A stretch of 64,000 nucleotides of DNA, taken from Azonexus sp. R2A61. Its GTDB lineage: Bacteria; Pseudomonadota; Gammaproteobacteria; Burkholderiales; Rhodocyclaceae. The stretch is taken from positions 1 through 64,000 of the forward strand of contig NZ_JACBFO010000003.1 of NCBI RefSeq assembly GCF_021401135.1, in the 5' to 3' direction. Shown here in pieces: positions 9,438 to 18,763 of this stretch (within the stretch, counting starts at the first letter, position 1; each line of letters starts with the position of its first letter). Made by a program: the position numbers and the translations under genes. Below the pieces are notes generated by a model. The model was not told where the DNA came from. It made no database searches and was given only the letters and a program-made list of their open reading frames with translations.

Positions 9438-10453
9438 TGCGCTGGCTCGGCGGCGTGGCGCTGGGATGTGTCGTTTTCGCCGGGGCCTACTGGCTGGCGA
9501 TGCCGGGAAAGTCGGTGGCACAGCTCGATCCGATCGAAACACTATCCGGCACGCTGGACGAATCGCTGTCGCCGACCCGCCCGTTGCCGGCACCGGTCAA
9601 TCTGCCGGCCGCCCGTGTCGCCCTCGGCGAACAGTTGTTCAAGGATGTCCGCCTGTCGGCCGACGGTCAGCTCGCCTGTGTCTCGTGCCATCCGCTGGAG
9701 CGCGGCGGGGCCGACGGCCAGCGGGTATCGACCGGCATCAACGGCGCGCAGGGAACGATCAATGCGCCGACCGTGTTCAACGCGGCCTTCAACTTCGTGC
9801 AGTTCTGGGATGGCCGGGCCGGGTCGCTGGCCGAACAGGCGGCCGGGCCGATCCATAACCCGGTCGAGCTCGGATCGTCGTGGGCCGACGTCATCGCCCG
9901 CCTGTCGGCCGACGAAGCGCTGGTCCGGGCGTTCCGGAATGCCTATCCGGACGGCGCGCTGAATGCGAAGAACATCGCCGATGCGATCGCCAGCTACGAA
10001 CGTTCGCTGATTACGGTCGACTCGCCTTTCGACCGTTTTTTGCAGGGTGACAAGGCGGCACTGAGCGAGCTCGAGCAGGAGGGCTATCGCCGGTTCCGCG
10101 AACTGGGCTGCATCAGTTGCCATCAGGGCGTGCTGTTCGGCGGCAACATGTTCCAGAAATTCGGCGTGATGGGCGATTACTTCGCCCGGCGTCCGCTCAG
10201 CAAGGCCGACCTGGGCCGATACAACGTGACCGGTCGCGACGAGGACAGGCATGTCTTCAAGGTGCCCAGCCTGCGCAATGTGGCGCTTACCGCGCCATAC
10301 TTCCATGACGGTTCGGCGGCGACGCTCGAAGATGCGATTCCGGTGATGGGGCGTTACCAGCTGGGTCGCGAACTGTCGCCACAGGACATCAAGGCGATCA
10401 GTGCCTTTCTGCACACGCTGACCGGCAAGCCGCCGGGCGGAGTCCAGCCATGA
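9434..10453 (+). CDS. Di-haem cytochrome c peroxidase family protein
   Basis: Exported di-haem c-type protein of 339 residues in the CcpA/MauG family, which reduces hydrogen peroxide in the periplasm or performs related oxidations. An N-terminal hydrophobic segment (about 4-22) serves as signal or anchor. Haem sites are CVSCH near 82 and CISCH near 225. Family stretches NAPTVFNAAFNFVQFWDGRA and VPSLRNVALTAPYFHDGS are present. The gene overlaps both neighbours by ATGA, so it is translationally coupled between two c-di-GMP enzymes. That context suggests oxidant-linked signalling; this is inference. Confidence 0.93.
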   Translation: MMRWLGGVALGCVVFAGAYWLAMPGKSVAQLDPIETLSGTLDESLSPTRPLPAPVNLPAARVALGEQLFKDVRLSADGQLACVSCHPLERGGADGQRVSTGINGAQGTINAPTVFNAAFNFVQFWDGRAGSLAEQAAGPIHNPVELGSSWADVIARLSADEALVRAFRNAYPDGALNAKNIADAIASYERSLITVDSPFDRFLQGDKAALSELEQEGYRRFRELGCISCHQGVLFGGNMFQKFGVMGDYFARRPLSKADLGRYNVTGRDEDRHVFKVPSLRNVALTAPYFHDGSAATLEDAIPVMGRYQLGRELSPQDIKAISAFLHTLTGKPPGGVQP

Positions 10454-13050
10454 GGATCGGCGATCAGCGGGGCTGGGTTCGGCACAGCTTGCTGGTGCTC
10501 GTACTCGGTGCCCTGGGTTTGCTGGTCACCTGGCTGTTCCTGAAGGCCGACGAGATTTCGCCGGAAGCGCATTACGCCTATCTGCGCACGCTGCGGCAGA
10601 TCCAGCAGGCGGACGTCCTGCTCAATTCGAGCGTGATCGCCAGTTATGCCGATCTGGTCCAGAACTACGACGGCATGCGCCGGCAGATCGACAGCATCCG
10701 GCGCGATCGCGAGGGCCTGATGCAGATTCCGGCAGCGCTCGACGAAGCCGAGCGACTCGAACTGATCGTTGCCATCGAACGCCTGATCGAAGCCCAGCAG
10801 GCCAAGGAAGAGGTGATCGACCGCTTCCAGCGCGCCAACGCGGTGTTGCGCAATTCCGAACTGTACTTGCCGCAAGCCGCCGAAATGGCGATGCGTACCC
10901 CGGCCGGTCGGCAGCAGCCGGCGCTGCACGATTTCGTCCGGCGCCTGCTGGGTTATGGGCGAGCTGCGCGTCTGGAGGACGGCGCGGCATTGTTGGCCGA
11001 AATGGCGCGCTTCGAGCCGCTGGCGCAGGAAGCGGCCGTCCGGCAACTGCTGGCACATGCCCGGCAGATTCTCGAACGGCGGCCGGAAGTCTACGACTTG
11101 GTGCAGCAGGTCATGCATTCGCCGACGGCCAGCCTGCACGAGGCGGTCGCCCGCCATTACATCCGCGACTACGAGGCGGCCAGCGAGCGTGCCGGGCGTT
11201 ACCGGACGCTGCTGTACGCGGTGTCCCTGCTGCTGGTCGGTTATGCGTTGTACGCGGTATTCCGGATCGAACGTGACCGGCGCGAACTGAGCACTGCCCA
11301 CGCCGATCTGGCGCAGCGCTACGAGGCCCAGCGTCGTGCCGAACTCGAACTGCGCCTGTACGGCCTGGTGTTCACCCATGCCAGCGAAGGGATGACCATT
11401 ACCGACGGCAATGCCCGCATTGTTGCGGTCAACCCGGCTTTTTCGGCAATAACCGGTTATGCGCCGGAGGAAGTGATCGGCCATACACCGGCGATCCTGA
11501 ACTCCGGCCGCCAGGACGAATCCTTCTATCAGAACCTGTGGGCCCAGCTCGCCGATCAGGGGCAGTGGCAGGGGGAAATCTGGAATCGCCGCAAGGATGG
11601 CGGGATTTTCCCGGAATGGCTGTCGATCGTTGCCGCGCGTGACGAGAACGGGCAGACCAGCAACTACATCGGCGTGTTCACCGACATTTCAGAACGCAAG
11701 CAGAGCGAGGCGCGCATCCATCATCTGGCGCATCACGATGCGCTGACCGGTCTGCCCAACCGATTGCTGCTCGACGACCGGATCCAGCAGGGCATCCTCA
11801 AGTCGCGGCGCAGTGCGCGGTCGATGGCGCTGATCTTCATCGACCTCGATCGCTTCAAGAACATCAACGACACACTCGGTCACGAGGTCGGCGACCTGTT
11901 GCTGGTACAGGCGGCGCAGCGCGGCCTGAGCGTGCTGCGCGACACCGATACGCTATGCCGGCAGGGCGGCGACGAGTTCGTCGCGGTGCTGCCCGAACTG
12001 GAGCTGCGGCAGGATGCCGCGCATGTGGCCCGCAAACTGCTCGCCGCCTTGTGCCAGCCTTATCTGCTGGCCGGGCACGAGCTGACGGTCAGCGGCAGCG
12101 CCGGTATCGCGCTGTATCCGGAGGACGGCGAGAACGTCTCCGAACTGCTGCGCAAGGCGGACGCGGCGATGTATCGCGCCAAGGAAGAAGGGCGCAACAC
12201 CTTCCGCTTCTTCTCGGCCGAGATCAACACCGCGTCGCTGGGCGAACTGCTGCTCGAAAACGACCTGTTCGGCGCGCTTGATCGCCAGGAACTGCTGATC
12301 CACTACCAGCCCAAGGTCGATGCGCAAAGCGGTCGCCTGATCGGCGCCGAAGCGCTGATGCGCTGGCGCCATCGCCAGCAGGGAATGATCCCGCCCGACC
12401 GCTTCATTCCCCTGGCCGAGGAGAACGGGCTGATCAACGCCTTCGGCGAATGGGCGATCCGTACCGTTTGCGCGCAGCAGCGTGCCTGGCTGGATGCGGG
12501 CTTGCGCGTCGTGCCGGTGGCGGTGAATGTGTCGGCCCAGCAGTTCGCGCAGCAGGATCTGCCGAACGTCGTCGCCCAGATGCTGACCCGCTACCGGCTG
12601 CCGCCGCACCTGCTCGAACTCGAACTGACCGAATCGCTGCTGATGCGCAATGCCAGCCGGGCGGCCAAGGTGCTGCGGACCCTGCGGGCGATGCACGTAC
12701 GCGTGGCGATCGACGACTTCGGCACCGGCTATTCCTCGCTCAGCTATCTGCACCAGTTCCCGGTGCAATCGCTGAAGATCGACCGCAGTTTCGTCAGCCA
12801 GATCGGCGAGTACGGCGAGACGGTGCGACTGGCGTCGGCGATCATCGCGATGGCGCACGAGCTCGAACTGTCGGTGATTGCCGAAGGGGTGGAAAGCGAA
12901 ACCCAGAGCCGTTACCTTGCGGCGCATGGCTGCGACCAATTTCAGGGCTATCTCTACGGTCGACCGCAGCCGGCCGACGATTTTGCCGCGCGTCTGGCGG
13001 GGTTCACGACGACGTCGGCGACGCGCCCGGGCGACGGTTCGCCAGCCTGA
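10450..13050 (+). CDS. Membrane sensor with PAS, GGDEF and EAL domains
   Basis: Inner-membrane c-di-GMP enzyme of 866 residues. A transmembrane segment (about 12-30) is followed by a mostly helical periplasmic region (about 31-250), a second transmembrane segment (about 254-272), a short coiled coil, a PAS domain (about 300-420), a GGDEF domain and an EAL domain. The cyclase site is intact GGDEF near 505, preceded five residues earlier by the I-site RDTD. The phosphodiesterase half keeps EALMRW near 633, LELTES, DDFGTG near 755 and VIAEGVES. Both activities are therefore possible. It overlaps the peroxidase gene by ATGA. Its 3' end overlaps the convergent RlmN-like gene by 47 bases. Confidence 0.94.
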   Translation: MRIGDQRGWVRHSLLVLVLGALGLLVTWLFLKADEISPEAHYAYLRTLRQIQQADVLLNSSVIASYADLVQNYDGMRRQIDSIRRDREGLMQIPAALDEAERLELIVAIERLIEAQQAKEEVIDRFQRANAVLRNSELYLPQAAEMAMRTPAGRQQPALHDFVRRLLGYGRAARLEDGAALLAEMARFEPLAQEAAVRQLLAHARQILERRPEVYDLVQQVMHSPTASLHEAVARHYIRDYEAASERAGRYRTLLYAVSLLLVGYALYAVFRIERDRRELSTAHADLAQRYEAQRRAELELRLYGLVFTHASEGMTITDGNARIVAVNPAFSAITGYAPEEVIGHTPAILNSGRQDESFYQNLWAQLADQGQWQGEIWNRRKDGGIFPEWLSIVAARDENGQTSNYIGVFTDISERKQSEARIHHLAHHDALTGLPNRLLLDDRIQQGILKSRRSARSMALIFIDLDRFKNINDTLGHEVGDLLLVQAAQRGLSVLRDTDTLCRQGGDEFVAVLPELELRQDAAHVARKLLAALCQPYLLAGHELTVSGSAGIALYPEDGENVSELLRKADAAMYRAKEEGRNTFRFFSAEINTASLGELLLENDLFGALDRQELLIHYQPKVDAQSGRLIGAEALMRWRHRQQGMIPPDRFIPLAEENGLINAFGEWAIRTVCAQQRAWLDAGLRVVPVAVNVSAQQFAQQDLPNVVAQMLTRYRLPPHLLELELTESLLMRNASRAAKVLRTLRAMHVRVAIDDFGTGYSSLSYLHQFPVQSLKIDRSFVSQIGEYGETVRLASAIIAMAHELELSVIAEGVESETQSRYLAAHGCDQFQGYLYGRPQPADDFAARLAGFTTTSATRPGDGSPA

Positions 13051-14074
13051 TCTCGCGTGCCGGTAGCGGTGCGCCGCCGGTTTCCCGGGCGCGTAGCTGG
13101 CCGCAGCCGCCATCGACGTCCTGACCGACCGAATTGCGCACCGTAGTGCGGATGCCTCGTCCGTGCAGGTAGCGCGCCAGTTCGGTGATGCGCAAAGGCG
13201 GCGGCCGCCGGTAATCGAGCGCCGCCGTCTGGTTGTACGGGATCAGGTTCATGATCGCGTACTTGCCGGCCAGCAGCCGGACGATGCCGTCCATTTCGTC
13301 GAAGCCGTCGTTGATGCCGGCCAGCAGCGTCCATTGGTACTGGATCGGGTAGCCGGTGCGGCGGGCGTAGTCTTCGGCCTGGTCGACCAGCATTTCCGGG
13401 GCGATGCGCGGTGCCCGCGGCAGCAGTTCGGCGCGTCGCTGCGCATCGGTGCTGTGCAGCGAAATGGCCAGGGCCGGCTTGACCGCCTGTTGCGGCAGCC
13501 TGTCGAACACCCGCGGGTCGCCGACCGTCGACAGCACCAGCTCCTTGTGCCCGAAGCCGCCGGCAGTGCCGAGCAGATCGATGGCGTCGAGCACGTTGTC
13601 GAGATTGTGCGACGGTTCGCCCATGCCCATGAAGACGACGCGGCGCAGCGGCTGACGCTGGCGCGCCAGGACCACCTGGGCAACCAGTTCGGCACTGCCC
13701 ACTTGGCGGATCAGCCCGTCGCGGCCGGTCATGCAGAAGGTGCAGCCGACCGCGCAGCCGATCTGCGACGAGACGCAGACGCCGGCGCGCGGCAGTAGCA
13801 CGCTTTCGACGGTCTGGCCGTCGCTCAGGCGGACCAGCAGGCGGGTTCCGTCGCCGCCGGGATGTTCGGAAACCACCTCGGCGAGGCCGGCCAGTTCGGC
13901 CTGCAGTTCAGGGATCGCCTGACGCAGCGCGAGCGGCAGGAAATCGGCGGCGGCCTGCCGGCGCGTGCCGTGATCGAGCGGCCTGGCCTGCAGCCAGGCG
14001 CGCAGCACGCGGGCTTCATGCGTCGGCTTGGCGCCCAGGGCGCGCAGCCGGCTGCGGATTTCGCCGATCAGCAC
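13004..14074 (-). CDS. RlmN-like radical SAM RNA methyltransferase
   Basis: Radical SAM enzyme of the RlmN/Cfr family, which methylates adenine C2 or C8 in rRNA (and tRNA for RlmN). The cluster motif is C-x3-C-x2-C in GCAVGCTFCMTG. GMGEPSHNLDNV, LALAISLHSTD and a C-terminal NSVGQDVDGGCGQL with the second methylation cysteine are present. It differs enough from typical RlmN that it may be a paralogue, so the exact target is uncertain. The GTG at 14074 is chosen because upstream codons run into the rnfE end; that gives 356 residues. A copy of the dispersed 10-mer (14076-14085) sits directly before this start. Confidence 0.82.
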   Translation of the reverse strand: MLIGEIRSRLRALGAKPTHEARVLRAWLQARPLDHGTRRQAAADFLPLALRQAIPELQAELAGLAEVVSEHPGGDGTRLLVRLSDGQTVESVLLPRAGVCVSSQIGCAVGCTFCMTGRDGLIRQVGSAELVAQVVLARQRQPLRRVVFMGMGEPSHNLDNVLDAIDLLGTAGGFGHKELVLSTVGDPRVFDRLPQQAVKPALAISLHSTDAQRRAELLPRAPRIAPEMLVDQAEDYARRTGYPIQYQWTLLAGINDGFDEMDGIVRLLAGKYAIMNLIPYNQTAALDYRRPPPLRITELARYLHGRGIRTTVRNSVGQDVDGGCGQLRARETGGAPLPAREIRLANRRPGASPTSS

Positions 14075-14099
14075 GGTCGACCGCAGGAGCGAGCGATTT

Positions 14100-14786
14100 T
14101 CAGTGGCAACCCAGCGCCGCGGCCGGGGCCGGCGGCTGGCGCCGGGCGCGGGCGGCGGCGCGCGCATCCAGCCAGTTCTTCCAGGCGATCAGGCAGCCGA
14201 GCAGGATGAAGGCGCCGGGCGGCAGCAGACCGAGCAGGAAACCGGGGTAATCGGCCGGCAGCAGCTGGATCGGCTGCAGCGACGGAAAGACCATGTCGAT
14301 GCCGCCGAACAGCGTGCCGTTGCCGAGCAGTTCGCGCAATCCGCCGAGCAGGGCCAGCGTCCACAGCATGCCGACGCCCATGAAGATGCCGTCGAAGGTC
14401 GATTGCAGCGGCGGATTCTTGGCGGCGAAGGCTTCGACGCGGGCGAGCACGATGCAGTTGGTGACGATCAGCGGAATGAAGATGCCGAGTACCAGGTAGA
14501 GCTGGTGCAGGTTGGCGTTGAACAGCAGGTCGACGACGGTGACCAGCGCGGCGACGATCAGGATGAACACCGGGATGCGGATTTCGTGCGGGATGAAATT
14601 GCGCAGCGAGGCGACGGCCACATTGGACAGTGCCATGACCAGGATGGTGGCCAGCGACAGCATGATGCCGTTCACCGCATTGGTCGTCACCGCCAGCAGC
14701 GGACACAGGCCGAGCACCTGGGCGAGCGAGGTGTTCTGCTTCCAGATGCCGTTCCAGGCGATGGTGGACAGTTCGTCGCGGGTCAT
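14100..14786 (-). CDS. rnfE: Rnf complex subunit RnfE
   Basis: Integral membrane subunit of the ion-pumping Rnf ferredoxin:NAD+ oxidoreductase (Rsx in E. coli). The 228 residues form about six hydrophobic segments, with the RnfA/E hallmarks LGLCPLLAVT near the N-terminus and VTNCIVLARVEAFA in the middle. RnfA and RnfE are paralogues inserted with inverted topology. It is the last rnf gene in this operon. The start overlaps the rnfG stop by ATGA. An Arg/Ala/Pro-rich tail ends the protein. Confidence 0.95.
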   Translation of the reverse strand: MTRDELSTIAWNGIWKQNTSLAQVLGLCPLLAVTTNAVNGIMLSLATILVMALSNVAVASLRNFIPHEIRIPVFILIVAALVTVVDLLFNANLHQLYLVLGIFIPLIVTNCIVLARVEAFAAKNPPLQSTFDGIFMGVGMLWTLALLGGLRELLGNGTLFGGIDMVFPSLQPIQLLPADYPGFLLGLLPPGAFILLGCLIAWKNWLDARAAARARRQPPAPAAALGCH

Positions 14787-15445
14787 TTCGCGTTCTCCAT
14801 TGCGAACAGGCGGGCGTTTTCCCGGTCGGCCCAGCGTACCGCCTTGTGCACTGCCTTGGCAACGGCGCGCGGGGTGACCGTGGCGCTGGCATGGTAGTCG
14901 ATTTCGCCACCGTCCTTGCGCACACGCCAGCCCTTGTCAGGGGTATTGGCCAGCGAGCGGCCGACAAACTGGCCGATCCACGGATGTTCCTTGTTGCGGT
15001 CCTTCTTCGGCTCGATGTAGTCGCCGAGGCCCGGCGTTTCCTTGTGCTGGGTGACGCGCACGCCGGCCAGCGAACCGTCGGCGCGCACGGCGATCAGCAG
15101 CCGGATGCGGCCGGCGTAGCCATCCGGCGCCACTGCTTCGAAGACCAGCGCCGCCGGTGTGCCGGCCTTGCGCGCCCGGTACAGCGTGCTGGCTTCCTTG
15201 AGGCCGAGTTCGGGCGTCGGCGGCAGTGTCACCGCATCGCGGATCAGATCGTTGTCGTAAGCGTCGACCGGCAGGACGTCGCCGAGCAGCTTGGTCTTCT
15301 CTTCCAGCGCCGAGGCCTCGATCGAAGGCTTGGTCCATTGGTAGGCACCGGACAGCAGGGCGGTGAAGATGATCACGAACAGGAACAGGATGGCCGCGGT
15401 GCGCAGGGCCATGCCGGGGGCGGAGAAGGCGCGGGCTTCGCTCAC
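14783..15445 (-). CDS. rnfG: Rnf complex FMN-binding subunit RnfG
   Basis: Membrane-anchored subunit carrying covalent FMN on its periplasmic side. The 220 residues comprise one N-terminal transmembrane helix (about 12-36, AAILFLFVIIFTALLSGAY) and an FMN-binding domain with the GLGDYI stretch. SATVT near 186-190 corresponds to the S-G-A-T-x-T phosphothreonyl-flavin site. GTG at 15445 was chosen: it overlaps the rnfD stop as GTGA and gives a normal length. Confidence 0.94.
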   Translation of the reverse strand: MSEARAFSAPGMALRTAAILFLFVIIFTALLSGAYQWTKPSIEASALEEKTKLLGDVLPVDAYDNDLIRDAVTLPPTPELGLKEASTLYRARKAGTPAALVFEAVAPDGYAGRIRLLIAVRADGSLAGVRVTQHKETPGLGDYIEPKKDRNKEHPWIGQFVGRSLANTPDKGWRVRKDGGEIDYHASATVTPRAVAKAVHKAVRWADRENARLFAMENAK

Positions 15446-16461
15446 GATTCGTCCTTCATGCCGAAGATGCGCGGCTGGGTCAGCAGGTCGATGACCGGCG
15501 CCGACAGGTTCATCAGCAGCACCGCAAAGGCGACGCCGTCGGGATAGCCGCCAAAGACGCGGACGATGTAGGCGAGCAGGCCGGCACCGGCGCCGAAGAT
15601 CAGTTTGCCGCGCGGCGTCGTGCAACCGGAAACCGGGTCGGTGACGATGAAGAAGGCACCCAGCATGGTGCCGCCGGAAAGCAGGTGGAACAACGGGTTG
15701 GCGAAAGTGGCCGGGTGATACAGCCAGAGCGCGCCGGAAATCGCCACGAAGGCCGCGATGAAGGCGAGTGGCGCATGCCAGCTGATCAGACGGCGTTGCC
15801 ACAGCCACAGGCCGCCGATCAGGTAGCCGGCAGCGACGAATTCCCAGCCGCGGCCGGCGAAATTGCCGTAGATGTCCTGGTTGGCCAGCAGGTGGGCGAC
15901 ATCGATCTCGCCGTCGCCGAGCTTGAGCGCCGTCTTCATCGCATCGAGCGGCGTGGCCCCGGACAGCGCATCGACGCGCGGCGCCAGGCCGAGGATGATG
16001 TCGATCTGGTCGAGCAGCGGCATCTGCAGGCCGACGCTCGGCCACTGCGCCATCAGCGCGGGGAAGGAAACGATGCAGGTGGCGAAGGCGACCATTGCCG
16101 GGTTGAACGGGTTCTGGCCGAGGCCGCCGTACAGATGCTTGGCGACGACGATGGCGAACACCGTCCCGGTGGCGACCAGCCACCACGGCGCCAGCGGCGG
16201 GAAAGTCAGGGCGATCAGCCAGGCGGTGACGACGGCCGAACCGTCGGACAGGAACATTGCCAGCGGCTTGCCGCGCAGGCGGAGCATGACGGCTTCGGCG
16301 AGCAGCGCAGCGAGCGAGGCGATCACCAGCTGGATCAGCACGGCCGGGCCGACCAGCCAGGCGTAGGCGGCAATGCCGGGCACCAGGGCAAGGCAGACCT
16401 GGGTCATCACCCGGCTGACGCTGGCGTCCTTGAGCAGGAAAGGGGCGGGTGCGGTCATCAT
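15442..16461 (-). CDS. rnfD: Rnf complex membrane flavoprotein RnfD
   Basis: Polytopic membrane subunit of Rnf, 339 residues, with about ten hydrophobic segments, a GGLGQNPFNPAM signature and SGATPLDA near 166-173, whose threonine is the covalent FMN site. It relays electrons through the membrane and contributes to ion translocation. ATG at 16461 overlaps the rnfC stop as ATGA; a second ATG follows immediately. The DPVSGCTTPRGK stretch near the C-terminus is typical. Confidence 0.96.
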   Translation of the reverse strand: MMTAPAPFLLKDASVSRVMTQVCLALVPGIAAYAWLVGPAVLIQLVIASLAALLAEAVMLRLRGKPLAMFLSDGSAVVTAWLIALTFPPLAPWWLVATGTVFAIVVAKHLYGGLGQNPFNPAMVAFATCIVSFPALMAQWPSVGLQMPLLDQIDIILGLAPRVDALSGATPLDAMKTALKLGDGEIDVAHLLANQDIYGNFAGRGWEFVAAGYLIGGLWLWQRRLISWHAPLAFIAAFVAISGALWLYHPATFANPLFHLLSGGTMLGAFFIVTDPVSGCTTPRGKLIFGAGAGLLAYIVRVFGGYPDGVAFAVLLMNLSAPVIDLLTQPRIFGMKDES

Positions 16462-18185
16462 TCTTCGGTTTTCGCCTCGCGCGTCGCGTCGACCGCAGCA
16501 GTGCCGGCGGCAGCGTCGGTCAAGCCGGCCGCCTGGCGACGGGCCTCGATGGCGGCCAGTTCCTCGGCCTGTTGCGGGTTCAGCGTATCGGTATTCTTCG
16601 GCTGGGCGGCTTCGCGCTGGGCCTTGGCGCGCGCCATGGCGGCCTCGATCGCCGCCTTTTTGGCGGCCTGGGCCGGGTCGACCGCAGCCTCTGCCGGGGC
16701 GGCCGGGCTGCTGTCTGCCGCCGCGGCGGCCGCTTCAGCCGCCTTCTTGGCGGCTTGCGCGGCGGCCGCCTTGGCCAGTTTTTCGGCCTTTTCGGCCTTT
16801 TCGCGTTCCTCGCGGAACTGCTTGAACTCGAAGCGGGTTTTCGCTTCGTCGGCGGCGTTCTTTTCGCGCTCGCGTGCCCAGATTTCGCTTTTCGCAAAGC
16901 GGAAATACTGGACCAGCGGGATGCGCGACGGGCAGACGAAGGAGCAGCAGCCGCATTCGATGCAATCGAAGATGTGGTACTGCTGGGTCTTGCCGAAATT
17001 CTTCGCGCGGGCGTGCCAGTACAACTCGAACGGCTGCAGTTCGTGCGGGCAGGCGTCGGCGCAGGCGCCGCAGCGGATGCACGGCATTTCCGGCGCTTTG
17101 GGCGGGAACAGCCGGTCGGCGTGGGCGATCAGGCAGTTGGTCGCCTTGACCACCGGCACGTCCGGCGTCGGTACCAGAAAGCCCATCATCGGCCCGCCCA
17201 TCACCGTGCCGTCGGTGTCCGGATGCGGCTGGGCGAGTGCCAGCAGTTCGTCCATCGGCGTGCCGATCAGCGCTTCGTAATTGCGTGGGGCGTGAACGTT
17301 GCCGGTTACCGTGACGATCCGCGAAACGACCGGTTCGCCGTAAGCGATGGCACGCCATGCGGTGTAGGCGGTGGCGACGTTGAAGCACTGTACGCCGAGG
17401 TCGGTCGAGCGTTTGGCGGCCGGCACTTCCTTGCCGGTCAGCACGCGGATCAACTGCTTGGCGCCACCGGCCGGGTAACGCGTCGGCACGCTGACGACTT
17501 CGAAGTTCTCGCCGAGTTCGGCGACGGCGGCCCGCATCGCGGCAGCGGCTTCCGGCTTGTTGTCCTCGATGCCGATCAGTACGCGCTTCGGTTGCAGCAG
17601 GTCGCGGAAGATGCCGATCCCGCGCACGATGTCCGCCGCACGTTCGCGCATCAGCAGGTCATCGCAGGTGATGTAGGGTTCGCACTCGGCGCCGTTGATG
17701 ATCAGTTCGTCCATCGCCACGCTGCGCGATGCGGTCAACTTGCCGTGCGTCGGAAAAACCGCGCCACCCAGGCCGACGACGCCGGATTGCTGTAGATAGC
17801 GGCGGGTATCGTCGGGAGTGGCGTTGGCGTAGTCGAAAGGCTGGCGGTCGATCCATTCGTCGCGGCCGTCGGGCTCGATGACCACCGACAGCGCATCCAG
17901 CCCGGACGGGTGCGGCTGGGGCTGCATGGCGACGGCGAGCACGGTGCCCGACGTGGGGGCATGGACAGCGGCCGAAATCCAGCCGTCGGCCTCGCCGATC
18001 AACTGGCCCTTGCGCACCTTGTCGCCGGCCTGAACGACCGGTCGCGGCGTACCGCCGATGCTCTGATGAAGCGGCACGATCAGGCGCGACGGCAAGGGCG
18101 CCGCAGCGATCGGCAGGGTCACCGACTGGGTCTTGTTGGTTGGCGGCTTGACGCCGCCCTTGAATTTGAACAACTGGTGCAGCAT
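16458..18185 (-). CDS. rnfC: Rnf complex NADH-binding subunit RnfC
   Basis: Peripheral subunit where NADH meets FMN and two 4Fe-4S clusters. The 575 residues start [22 protein letters not shown] motifs such as GLGGAVFPTHGK and INGAECEPYITCDD are present. The clusters are CIRCGACADACP (about 368) and CIECGCCSFVCP (about 415). After about residue 455 comes a charged then Ala/Lys-rich tail of about 120 residues, a variable region in RnfC; two copies of the dispersed 10-mer lie in this tail. The ATG at 18185 shares one base with the rnfB stop (TGATG). Confidence 0.96.
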   Translation of the reverse strand: MLHQLFKFKGGVKPPTNKTQSVTLPIAAAPLPSRLIVPLHQSIGGTPRPVVQAGDKVRKGQLIGEADGWISAAVHAPTSGTVLAVAMQPQPHPSGLDALSVVIEPDGRDEWIDRQPFDYANATPDDTRRYLQQSGVVGLGGAVFPTHGKLTASRSVAMDELIINGAECEPYITCDDLLMRERAADIVRGIGIFRDLLQPKRVLIGIEDNKPEAAAAMRAAVAELGENFEVVSVPTRYPAGGAKQLIRVLTGKEVPAAKRSTDLGVQCFNVATAYTAWRAIAYGEPVVSRIVTVTGNVHAPRNYEALIGTPMDELLALAQPHPDTDGTVMGGPMMGFLVPTPDVPVVKATNCLIAHADRLFPPKAPEMPCIRCGACADACPHELQPFELYWHARAKNFGKTQQYHIFDCIECGCCSFVCPSRIPLVQYFRFAKSEIWAREREKNAADEAKTRFEFKQFREEREKAEKAEKLAKAAAAQAAKKAAEAAAAAADSSPAAPAEAAVDPAQAAKKAAIEAAMARAKAQREAAQPKNTDTLNPQQAEELAAIEARRQAAGLTDAAAGTAAVDATREAKTEE

Positions 18186-18763
18186 CAGGCGGCTTCCTTG
18201 ATGGCCGGACGGGCGGCATCGGCCGCCTTGATCTCGACCACCGGGTATTTCCACTTCCAGTTGTCGATGTTTTCGCCGATCGCTTCCATGCGGATGCATT
18301 CGACCGGGCAGGGCGGCAGGCAGAGTTCGCAGCCGGTGCATTGCCCGGCGATGATCGTATGCATCTGCTTGGCGGCACCGACGATCGCATCGACCGGGCA
18401 GGCCTGGATGCACAGCGTGCAGCCGATGCAGGTGTTTTCGTCGATGATGGCGATCTGCTTCGGCTTTTCCTCGGCATCCAGCGGCTTGACCTCGCGGCCG
18501 AGCAGATCGGCCAGGCGCTGCACGCCTTCCATGCCGCCCGGCGGGCACAGGTTGATGTCCACCTCGCCCTTGGCGATGGCCTCGGCGTAGGGCTTGCAGC
18601 CGGGAAAACCGCACTGGCCGCACTGGGTCTGCGGCAGGATGGCGTCGATCTTGTCGACCAGCGGGTCGCCTTCGACCTTGAACTTGATCGACGCGTAACC
18701 CAGCGCCGCGCCGAGCACGACGGCGCCGAGGGCCATGATGGCGATGGCGAGCAGGATGTCCAT
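18185..18763 (-). CDS. rnfB: Rnf complex ferredoxin-like subunit RnfB
   Basis: Electron-entry subunit of Rnf, 192 residues. One N-terminal membrane helix (about 4-24) is followed by the [13 protein letters not shown] cluster domain and two ferredoxin motifs, [16 protein letters not shown] and [16 protein letters not shown], giving three 4Fe-4S sites. It receives electrons from ferredoxin or flavodoxin. Start and stop codons overlap both neighbours (TAATG with rnfA, TGATG with rnfC). Confidence 0.97.
   Translation of the reverse strand: MDILLAIAIMALGAVVLGAALGYASIKFKVEGDPLVDKIDAILPQTQCGQCGFPGCKPYAEAIAKGEVDINLCPPGGMEGVQRLADLLGREVKPLDAEEKPKQIAIIDENTCIGCTLCIQACPVDAIVGAAKQMHTIIAGQCTGCELCLPPCPVECIRMEAIGENIDNWKWKYPVVEIKAADAARPAIKEAA

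Noticed and set aside
13050..14074. Plus-strand open frames opposite the RlmN-like gene
   Set aside because: No family match; the minus strand has the full radical SAM motif set.
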